This document shows, piece by piece, positions 1 through 5,878 of a stretch of DNA of 7,653 bases. This stretch comes from Dokdonella_A sp035545255 (GTDB lineage: Bacteria > Pseudomonadota > Gammaproteobacteria > Xanthomonadales > Rhodanobacteraceae): assembly GCA_035545255.1 (NCBI GenBank), contig DASZYR010000223.1, forward strand, positions 1 to 7,653, written 5' to 3'. The first letter of the stretch is position 1. Every line of letters starts with the position of its first letter. A model generated the notes under the pieces. It saw only the letters and a list, made by a program, of their open reading frames with translations, did not search any database and was not told where the DNA came from. Position numbers and translations under genes: made by a program.

Positions 1-1
1 A

Positions 2-376
2 GCGCTCGCCGAGCGCGTCGCCGAATGGCGGCGGCTTCATCCGGACATTGCGTTTTCGCTCGCGATCGGATCGTTGCCGGAAGGCCTCGGCGAAAGCTAC
101 GCACTCGCGATCTATCGCATCGTGCAGGAAGCCGTCACGAATGCGCTCCGCCACGCCGATGCGCAGCGGATCGGAATCCGCCTCGAATCGGATGCGCGGG
201 CGCTCTCTCTCGAAGTGACCGACGACGGTCGCGGTCTCGCGGATGACTGGCAGCGCGCCGGACGCTTTGGTGTGCGCGGCATGCGCGAGCGTGCTCGCTC
301 GCTCGGCGGCGAGATCGAGATCGGTAATCGCGACGACGGAGGCACGCGCGTCTTCGCGCGTCTGCCGTTGGCATGA
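2..376 (+). CDS. Sensor histidine kinase, C-terminal ATPase part (5' end outside window)
   Basis: This is the catalytic end of a two-component sensor kinase. It would bind ATP, phosphorylate its own histidine and pass the phosphate to a response regulator. Only 124 residues are visible, because the open frame runs off the left edge. An internal ATG at 74 is not the start: the frame is open and typical of the family upstream of it. Visible motifs of the HATPase_c fold, counted from base 2, are the N box QEAVTNALRHADA (42-54), the G1 box DDGRG (74-78), a G2-like GRFGVRGMRERA (87-98) and the closing GGTRV (113-117). The 'YRIVQEAVTNALRHA' style is that of the UhpB/NarX/DegS group (HisKA_3 plus HATPase_c). 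The phospho-accepting histidine, any sensor domain and any membrane segments lie outside the window. The NarL-type regulator 96 bases downstream on the same strand is the natural partner, which is inferred from adjacency. The signal sensed cannot be told from this fragment. Confidence 0.93.
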   Translation, partial: ALAERVAEWRRLHPDIAFSLAIGSLPEGLGESYALAIYRIVQEAVTNALRHADAQRIGIRLESDARALSLEVTDDGRGLADDWQRAGRFGVRGMRERARSLGGEIEIGNRDDGGTRVFARLPLA

Positions 377-433
377 GCGACGGTCGAAGGCCGCCGGCGT
401 ACTTCCCTTGCCTGCGCGGCGTGAGACGGGGAA

Positions 434-462
434 TCACTCGCGGAGCGAGCGGTGGGTGAGGG
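434..462 (+). repeat. Degenerate copy of the GGGTGAGGG-tailed intergenic repeat
   Basis: The gap between the kinase and the regulator ends in a short hairpin (CTCGC, loop GGA, GCGAG) followed by CGGTGGGTGAGGG. The last nine bases (454-462) are identical to the tail of the better preserved repeats at 1113-1222 and 6501-6615, but here the hairpin is eroded and no inverted partner is clear. The GAGGG of this tail sits about ten bases before the regulator's ATG at 473 and probably serves as its Shine-Dalgarno sequence. Confidence 0.5.
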
Positions 463-472
463 ACGCGCCACG

Positions 473-1108
473 ATGACGAAAACCAGGATCCGCGTCATGC
501 TCGTCGACGACCACGCCGTCGTCCGCGTCGGCTTTCGCATGCTGCTTTCGCTGAATCCCGAGATCGAGGTCGTCGGCGAAGCCGACAACGGCGAGCAGGC
601 TTATCATCGCTATCCCGAGATCCGCCCGGACGTCGTGATCATGGACCTCTCGATGCCGGGCATGGGCGGCATCGAAACCGTGCGTCGCCTCGTCGCGCGC
701 GACAAGGAGGCGCGCGTGCTGGTGCTTTCGGCGCACGAGGACACCGCGCATCCGAAACGCGTGCTGAAGGCCGGCGCGCTCGGTTACCTTTCCAAGCGCG
801 GCGCACCCGAAGAGCTGATCGACGCCGTTTCCGCAATCGCTGCGGGCCGCATCTACATCGATGCCGCGACTGCGCACAAGCTCGCATCGCAGGAGCTCGG
901 CGGAGAGGTCGAGGCGCTGTCGGAACGCGAGTTCGCCGTGTTCATCCAGCTCGCTCGCGGTGCCACGGTGAGCCGGATCGCCGAGACGTTGTCGCTCTCG
1001 CCGAACACGGTCGGCACGCATCTCTACAACATCAAGCAGAAGCTCGGCGCGGCGAACCAGTCGGAGCTGACGCTGATTGCCGTTCGCAACGGTCTCATCG
1101 AAACCTGA
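473..1108 (+). CDS. NarL/FixJ-family response regulator (REC + LuxR-type HTH), UvrY/GacA-like
   Basis: This is a cytoplasmic transcription factor of 211 residues switched by phosphorylation. The receiver domain spans about residues 5-122. It has the acidic pair D12-D13, the phospho-acceptor D58 in VVIMDLSMPG, the switch residue S86 in VLVLSAHED and the conserved lysine K108 in GYLSKRGAPEEL. The C-terminal LuxR-type helix-turn-helix covers about 149-206, with the recognition helix after LSPNTVGTHLYNIKQKLG. Length and domain order are normal for the family. All key phosphorylation residues are present, so it should be active. I chose ATG 473 because the protein then begins two residues before the usual basic/hydrophobic first strand (RIRVMLVDDH) and a GAGGG lies ten bases upstream. 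An in-frame GTG at 452 would add seven unconserved residues. The preceding kinase gene makes this a likely cognate pair. Receiver similarity is closest to the UvrY/GacA style from memory, but target genes cannot be read from sequence. No terminator with a T-run follows, though a strong hairpin does. Confidence 0.94.
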   Translation: MTKTRIRVMLVDDHAVVRVGFRMLLSLNPEIEVVGEADNGEQAYHRYPEIRPDVVIMDLSMPGMGGIETVRRLVARDKEARVLVLSAHEDTAHPKRVLKAGALGYLSKRGAPEELIDAVSAIAAGRIYIDAATAHKLASQELGGEVEALSEREFAVFIQLARGATVSRIAETLSLSPNTVGTHLYNIKQKLGAANQSELTLIAVRNGLIET

Positions 1109-1112
1109 TTTT

Positions 1113-1222
1113 CCCGCTCTCCCGCCTCGCGGGAGAGGGTAGGGTGAGGGCAAGCGCGCAACGCGCCCCCAGGATTGCCCTCATCCGCCTGCCGGCACCT
1201 TCTCCCGCACAGCGGGAGAAGG
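1113..1222. repeat. Twin-hairpin intergenic palindromic repeat (inverted pair)
   Basis: Two related units face each other tail to tail. Unit A has a perfect 9-bp stem (CTCTCCCGC 1117-1125 with GCGGGAGAG 1129-1137, loop CTC), then TAGGGTGAGGGCAA up to 1153. Unit B is inverted: TTGCCCTCATCC (1176-1187), a spacer containing TGCCGGCA, then a perfect 11-bp stem (CCTTCTCCCGC 1198-1208 with GCGGGAGAAGG 1212-1222, loop ACA). The two tails pair with each other with one mismatch, so the whole segment can fold into a branched structure. The layout resembles REP/BIME-type elements. It fills most of the gap between the regulator and the helicase gene. It may also slow or end transcription from the regulator, but there is no T-run, so I do not call a terminator. 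Confidence 0.8.
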
Positions 1223-1318
1223 GTTCTCCAAGCGGCCTTGGGATGGGCTCGAACGGTCGCATATTTCTCAACCGCCCCGCGTTTCAGGATCTGAGACGCC
1301 CGCGCGCACAATACGACC

Positions 1319-4300
1319 ATGCCGCTCGAATCCTTCCATCCCGCAGTAGCGAACTGGTTCCGGCGCACGTTCCCGTCGCCGACGCCGGCGCAGGTCGAGG
1401 CGTGGCCGGCGATCCGCTCGGGCCGGAACACGCTGATCGCGGCCCCGACCGGCTCGGGCAAGACGCTCGCGGCCTTTCTCGCGGCGATCGACGATCTCGT
1501 GCGCCGCGGCGTCGAAGCGGGGTTGCCCGACGAGACTGCCGTCGTCTACGTCTCGCCGCTGAAGGCGCTCTCGAACGACGTGCGCATCAATCTCGAAGCG
1601 CCGATCGCCGGCATCCGCGACGAGCTGCTGCAGCTCTGGCTGCCCGACGTCGAGATCCGCACGTTCGTGCGCACCGGCGACACGCCGCAGGCCGATCGCG
1701 ACAGGATGCGCAAGCGCCCGCCGCACATCGTCGTGACGACGCCGGAATCGCTCTACATCCTGCTCGGCTCGGAGTCGGGGCGGCGCATGCTGTCGACGGT
1801 GCGCACGGTCATCGTCGACGAGGCGCATGCGATCGCGCCGAACAAGCGCGGGAGTCATCTCGCGCTGTCGCTCGAACGGCTCGATGCGCTGTGCGGGCGG
1901 CGCGTGACGCGCATTGGACTCTCGGCGACGCAGAAGCCGATCGAGGAAGTGGCGAAGTTTTTGACGGGGTCGCAGGTGGATTTGCCGCAGGCGGCGATCG
2001 ACGCTGCAAATGACCGTCGTCCCCGCGAAGGCGGGGACCCAGTGCCTGATCTTTTCGTGCCCGCAGAGGCGCTGGGTCCCCGCCTTCGCGGGGACGACGA
2101 AAGAAATTGCAAGATCGTCGACACCGGTCACGTCCGCGAGCGCGATCTCGCGCTCGAGCTTCCCGATGCGCCGCTCGAGGCCGTCATGTCCGGCGACGTC
2201 TGGGAGCAGGTCTACGGCAAGCTCGAAGCGCTGATCCGCCAGCACACGACGACGCTGATCTTCGTCAACACGCGCCGCATGTCCGAGCGTGTCTCGAAGC
2301 ATTTGAGCGAGCGGCTCGGCAAGGAAGTCGTCGCCGCGCATCACGGCAGTCTTGCGAAGGAACTGCGCTTCGACGCCGAGCAGCGCCTCAAGCGCGGCGA
2401 ATTGCGCGCGCTCGTCGCGACCGCCTCGCTCGAGCTCGGCATCGACATCGGCGACGTCGATCTCGTCTGCCAGATCGGCTCGCCGCGCTCGATCGCGGCG
2501 TTCCTGCAACGTGTCGGCCGATCGAACCACGATGTCGGCGGTCTGCCGAAGGGACGTCTTTTTCCGCTCTCGCGCGACGAGCTCGTCGAATCCGCCGCGC
2601 TGCTCGACTCGGTGCGTCGCGGCGAGCTCGATGCGCTCGCGATCATTCCGAATGCGCTCGACGTGCTCGCGCAGCAGATCGTCGCCGAAGTCGCGTGCCG
2701 GGAATGGACCGAGGACGCGCTCTACGAGCTCGTGCGGAACGCCTATTCGTATTCGACGCTGAAACGCGATGATTTCGACGCGGTCGTGCGCATGCTCGCC
2801 GACGGTTATTCGACGCGCGTCGGCCAGCGCGGCGCGTATCTCCATCGCGACGCGGTCAACGGCGTGCTGCGCGCGCGCCGAGGCGCGCGGCTCACCGCGA
2901 TCACGTCGGGCGGCGCGATTCCGGACACGGCCGATTACGACGTCGTGCTCGAACCCGAAGCGACGATGATCGGCACGGTCAACGAGGATTTCGCCGTCGA
3001 GAGCCTCGCGGGCGACATCTTCCAGCTCGGCAACATGTCGTATCGCATCCTGCGCGTCGAGCGCGGCCGCGTGCGCGTCGAGGACGCGCAAGGCGCGCCG
3101 CCGACGATCCCGTTCTGGCTCGGCGAGGCGCCGGGCCGCACCGGCGAGCTTTCGCATTCGGTGTCGCGGCTGCGCGAGGACGTCGCGACGAAGCTCGACG
3201 ACGACGGTCTCGGCGAGACGATCGCGTGGCTCGATCGCGAGCGCGGCTTCGGCGAGATCGCATCGCGTCAGGTCGCCGAATACCTCGCGAGCGCGAAGGC
3301 CGCGCTCGGCGTGTTGCCGACCGAGACCGAGCTCGCGATGGAGCGCTTCTTCGACGAATCGGGCGGCATGCAGCTCATCATCCATTCGCCGCTCGGGAGC
3401 CGCCTCAATCGCGCGTGGGGTCTTGCGCTCCGCAAGCGGTTCTGCCGTTCGTTCAATTTCGAATTGCAGGCGGCCGCGACCGAAGACGCGATCATCCTTT
3501 CGCTGTCGACGAGCCACAGCTTCCCGCTCGACGACGTTGCGAAGTTCCTGCATTCGAACACCGCGCGCGACGTGCTGATCCAGGCGCTGCTCGACGCGCC
3601 GATGTTCGGCGTGCGCTGGCGCTGGAACGCGAGCGCGTCGCTCGCGCTGCCGCGCTTCCAGGGCGGAAGCAAGGTGCCGCCGCAATTGCAGCGCATGAAG
3701 GGCGAGGATCTGCTCGCGACCGTGTTCCCCGATCAGGTCGCGTGCCTCGAGAACATCGTCGGCGAGCGGCAGATTCCGGATCATCCGCTCGTCGCGCAGA
3801 CGCTTTACGATTGCCTGCACGACGCGATGGACATCGACGGGCTCGAGCGCCTGCTGCGCGGGCTCGAGTCGGGCGAGATCCGCATCGTCGCACGCGACCT
3901 GACCGAGCCGTCGCCGCTCGCGGCCGAAGCGCTGAGCGCGCGGCCGTATGCGTATCTCGACGACGCGCCGCTCGAGGAGCGCCGCACGCAGGCGGTTTCG
4001 AGCCGGCGCTGGGTCGATCCCGCGACCGCGGCGGATTTCGGGCAGCTCGACGTCGAGGCGATCGAAGGCGTACGCGGGGAGGCTTGGCCCGAGGCGCGCT
4101 CTGCGGACGAGATGCACGATGCGCTGATGACGCTCGGGTTCGTGACGGCCGACGAGGTTGCACGGAATCCGGGGTGGGATCGATTGCTCAATGAGCTTGC
4201 GTCTGCGAGACGCGCGACCTTGTTTCGTCGTCCCCGCGAAGGCGGGGACCCAGCGCCTTCGGCGGCCGGAGCAGAGGACCTGGGTTCCCGCCTTCGCGGG

Positions 4301-5878
4301 AACGACGGAGGTTTGTGGATCGCGGCCGAGCGGTTGCCGCAATTCGACGCGATCCATACGAGCGCCGAACGCATTCCCGCGATTGAAGCGCCGGCGGAAT
4401 ATGCGGCCACTGAGTGGACGTCCGACGAGGCCCTCGTCGAAATCCTGCGCTCGCGTCTGACTGGCCTCGGTCCGGTGCGCGTCGCGGATCTCGCGGCATC
4501 GATCGGCGTCGACACGTCCGACATCGACATCGCGCTCGCCGCGCTCGAAGGCGAAGGCTACGTCATGCGCGGCCAGTTCACGCCGGGCACGAGCGAGACC
4601 GAGTGGTGCGAGCGCCGGCTGCTCGCGCGCATCCATCGCTACACCGTGCGCCGGCTGCGGCGCGAGATCGAGCCGGTCGAGCCACGCGATTTCATGCGTT
4701 TTCTCGTCTCGTGGCAGCACGTCGCGCCCGACGCGCGCGTCAGCGGACCCGACGCGCTCGCGGGCGTGCTCGCGCAGCTCGAAGGTTTCGAAGCGCCGGC
4801 CGGCGCGTGGGAAGGCGAACTGATTCCGGCGCGCGTCGCGGGTTATGAAATTTCCTGGCTCGACGATCTCTGCCTCAGCGGCCGCGTGCTCTGGGCGCGT
4901 TTGCGCGGCGGCAAGACGGCGCAGAGCGGCGCGGCGGCGCAATCGGGTGCGGGTCCGGTGAAGGCGACGCCGATCGTGCTGTTGCAGCGCCGTCATCTCG
5001 CGGACTGGAGCACGCTCGGCGGACTAACGGCCGGCGCGGAACCTGCGGTGTCGTCGCGCGCGAAAGCGGTCGCCGACTATCTCGCCGATCACGGCGCCTC
5101 GTTTTTCGACGAGATGCTGAGCGGCACGCGCCTGCTGCATACCGAGCTCGAAGATGCGCTCGGCGAACTCGTCGCGAGCGGGCTCGTGACAAGCGACAGT
5201 TTCTCGGGCTTGCGCGCGCTGCTCGTGCCGTCGAGCAGGCGTCCGCCCACGAGCCGCCGCCGCGGCCGCCGCGCGTCGCTGTTCGGCATCGCCGATGCGG
5301 GACGCTGGGCCGTCGTGCGGCGCACGCCGGCTGCGAAGGACAAGGGCGACGGCGAGGTCACCGAGCTCGTCGCGCGCACGCTGCTGAAGCGCTACGGCGT
5401 CGTCTGCTGGCGCCTCTTCGCGAACGAAGCCGCGTGGTTGCCGCCGTGGCGCGATCTCGTGCGCGTGTTCCATCGTCTCGAAGCGCGCGGCGAAATCCGC
5501 GGCGGGCGCTTCATCGCGGGCCTTTCGGGCGAGCAGTTCGCGTTGCCCGAGGCGGTCGCGGCGCTGCGGGCGATCCGGCAGAAGAGACCGGACGGACAAT
5601 GGATCGCGGTTTGCGGCGCCGATTCGCTCAATCTCGTCGGAAGCCTGCTCGCCGGCACGACGGTTCCGGCCGTGACCGGCTCGCGCGTGCTCTATCGCGA
5701 CGGCGTGCCGGTCGCGAAGCTCGTGGCGGGCGAGGTCACGCTGCTCGAAGCAATGGACGAGCCGACCGAAGCAACCGCGCGAGCGAAGCTGATGCGCGGC
5801 CCCGAGCGCGACGCCGATGTCGCGCTGCTCGCCGCGATCGAGGGCGACGTCGCGATCGAAAACGACGGATCCGAATGA
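1319..5878 (+). CDS. lhr: Lhr-type superfamily 2 helicase, full length with C-terminal domain
   Basis: This is an ATP-driven 3'-5' nucleic-acid translocase of the Lhr (long helicase-related) family, known to unwind RNA:DNA hybrids and linked to DNA repair. Its 1519 residues are close to E. coli Lhr (about 1538). Helicase motifs are complete: PTPAQ (Q25), motif I PTGSGKT (43-49), Ia SPLKALSNDV, Ib TTPESLYILL, II DEAH (167-170), III SAT (202-204), IV FVNTRR (315-320), V ATASLELGIDIG (367-378) and VI QRVGRSNH (397-404). The Lhr winged-helix and core-specific regions follow to about residue 870. The rest is the Lhr C-terminal domain, which includes the family-like GYEISWLDDLC near 1175-1185 and an arginine-rich linker near 1300-1320. 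Oddities: two palindromic repeats lie in frame (residues about 233-261 and 970-997) without breaking the frame, and a short duplicated AQSGA linker occurs near 1201-1211. ATG 1319 gives a family-typical N terminus (MPLESFHPAVANWF), but no Shine-Dalgarno precedes it. The stop overlaps the next gene. Confidence 0.95.
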   Translation: MPLESFHPAVANWFRRTFPSPTPAQVEAWPAIRSGRNTLIAAPTGSGKTLAAFLAAIDDLVRRGVEAGLPDETAVVYVSPLKALSNDVRINLEAPIAGIRDELLQLWLPDVEIRTFVRTGDTPQADRDRMRKRPPHIVVTTPESLYILLGSESGRRMLSTVRTVIVDEAHAIAPNKRGSHLALSLERLDALCGRRVTRIGLSATQKPIEEVAKFLTGSQVDLPQAAIDAANDRRPREGGDPVPDLFVPAEALGPRLRGDDERNCKIVDTGHVRERDLALELPDAPLEAVMSGDVWEQVYGKLEALIRQHTTTLIFVNTRRMSERVSKHLSERLGKEVVAAHHGSLAKELRFDAEQRLKRGELRALVATASLELGIDIGDVDLVCQIGSPRSIAAFLQRVGRSNHDVGGLPKGRLFPLSRDELVESAALLDSVRRGELDALAIIPNALDVLAQQIVAEVACREWTEDALYELVRNAYSYSTLKRDDFDAVVRMLADGYSTRVGQRGAYLHRDAVNGVLRARRGARLTAITSGGAIPDTADYDVVLEPEATMIGTVNEDFAVESLAGDIFQLGNMSYRILRVERGRVRVEDAQGAPPTIPFWLGEAPGRTGELSHSVSRLREDVATKLDDDGLGETIAWLDRERGFGEIASRQVAEYLASAKAALGVLPTETELAMERFFDESGGMQLIIHSPLGSRLNRAWGLALRKRFCRSFNFELQAAATEDAIILSLSTSHSFPLDDVAKFLHSNTARDVLIQALLDAPMFGVRWRWNASASLALPRFQGGSKVPPQLQRMKGEDLLATVFPDQVACLENIVGERQIPDHPLVAQTLYDCLHDAMDIDGLERLLRGLESGEIRIVARDLTEPSPLAAEALSARPYAYLDDAPLEERRTQAVSSRRWVDPATAADFGQLDVEAIEGVRGEAWPEARSADEMHDALMTLGFVTADEVARNPGWDRLLNELASARRATLFRRPREGGDPAPSAAGAEDLGSRLRGNDGGLWIAAERLPQFDAIHTSAERIPAIEAPAEYAATEWTSDEALVEILRSRLTGLGPVRVADLAASIGVDTSDIDIALAALEGEGYVMRGQFTPGTSETEWCERRLLARIHRYTVRRLRREIEPVEPRDFMRFLVSWQHVAPDARVSGPDALAGVLAQLEGFEAPAGAWEGELIPARVAGYEISWLDDLCLSGRVLWARLRGGKTAQSGAAAQSGAGPVKATPIVLLQRRHLADWSTLGGLTAGAEPAVSSRAKAVADYLADHGASFFDEMLSGTRLLHTELEDALGELVASGLVTSDSFSGLRALLVPSSRRPPTSRRRGRRASLFGIADAGRWAVVRRTPAAKDKGDGEVTELVARTLLKRYGVVCWRLFANEAAWLPPWRDLVRVFHRLEARGEIRGGRFIAGLSGEQFALPEAVAALRAIRQKRPDGQWIAVCGADSLNLVGSLLAGTTVPAVTGSRVLYRDGVPVAKLVAGEVTLLEAMDEPTEATARAKLMRGPERDADVALLAAIEGDVAIENDGSE
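2015..2099. repeat. Palindromic repeat (PREGGDP/VVPAKAGTQ type) inserted in frame in lhr, copy 1
   Basis: Two 32-base arms (2015-2046 and 2068-2099) are reverse complements with one mismatch, separated by a 21-base centre. Each arm is itself a small hairpin: GTCCCCGC, loop GAAG, GCGGGGAC. This is the widespread proteobacterial element whose spurious translations contain 'VVPAKAGTQ ... WVPAFAGTT'. In the helicase frame it reads RRPREGGDP, then after the centre ALGPRLRGDD, with no stop. It lies between motif III and motif IV, in the connector joining the two RecA-like domains. The connector here runs from about residue 218 to 263, whereas from memory of relatives only a few residues normally separate FL(T/V)G from IVDTGHVRERD. 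A TGCAA occurs on both sides (2005-2009, 2108-2112) and might be a target duplication, but it could be chance. Confidence 0.9.
4226..4307. repeat. Palindromic repeat (PREGGDP/VVPAKAGTQ type) inserted in frame in lhr, copy 2
   Basis: Two 28-base arms (4226-4253 and 4280-4307) are reverse complements apart from two positions. The left arm matches the start of copy 1 base for base. The right arm has GTTCCCGC/GCGGGAAC in place of GTCCCCGC/GCGGGGAC, so the two differences fall at paired positions and keep the 8-bp stem intact. The centre (4254-4279) is unrelated to that of copy 1. The insert reads RRPREGGDP then LGSRLRGND in exactly the same codon phase as copy 1. It sits in the C-terminal domain between LASARRATLF and LWIAAERLPQ, which looks like a surface loop because flanking conserved text continues on both sides. 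Confidence 0.9.
4919..4951 (+). repeat. Short duplicated linker (AQSGA) within the Lhr C-terminal domain
   Basis: The helicase reads GGKTAQSGAAAQSGAGP here (duplicated part about residues 1201-1211). The five-residue block AQSGA occurs twice, encoded by GCGCAGAGCGGCGCG and GCGCAATCGGGTGCG. The codons differ at synonymous positions, so any duplication is not recent. It looks like a flexible, low-complexity linker between two structured parts. It could also be chance in an alanine/glycine-rich loop. Confidence 0.4.
5875..5878 (+). promoter_or_regulatory. ATGA stop/start overlap joining lhr and the AlkB-like gene
   Basis: The helicase stop TGA (5876-5878) overlaps the dioxygenase start ATG (5875-5877). 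Such four-base overlaps usually mean that ribosomes finishing the first gene start the second. The two proteins would then come from one message, with output of the second depending on translation of the first. I see no repeat or promoter-like sequence between them. Confidence 0.85.

Noticed and set aside
1117..1137. Rho-independent terminator after the response regulator
   Set aside because: The stem is strong but no T-run follows on either strand. The hairpin is better explained as part of the interspersed repeat.
434..1153. Minus-strand open frame opposite the response regulator
   Set aside because: The plus strand has a complete receiver and HTH with all key residues. The antisense reading has no domain and starts within the intergenic repeat.
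1113..1222. CRISPR array
   Set aside because: The repeats are inverted pairs with differing internal spacers, not direct repeats at regular spacing, and no cas gene is present.
1238..1267. Possible sigma-70-like promoter for lhr (TTGGGA, 18 bases, TATTTC)
   Set aside because: Only four of six and three of six bases fit consensus, and in this composition such matches are common. A promoter in 1223-1318 is plausible, but I cannot place it.
2005..2112. TGCAA on both sides of repeat copy 1 as a target-site duplication
   Set aside because: It is only five bases, and the flanks also partly match as an inverted repeat. The implied insertion length (103 bases) would not preserve the frame on its own, and copy 2 shows no matching duplication.
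2010..2234. Small plus-strand open frame beginning MTVVPAKAGTQ
   Set aside because: It is the out-of-frame translation of repeat copy 1 plus lhr sequence. The same applies to the frame at 4158-4460 over copy 2.
1268..4996. A 1242-residue open frame on the minus strand, antisense to lhr
   Set aside because: It is rich in arginine, alanine and histidine with no recognisable domain, and it is the mirror of lhr codon structure in GC-rich DNA. It contains VVPAKAGTQ/WVPAFAGTT readings of the two repeats, which marks it as a shadow.
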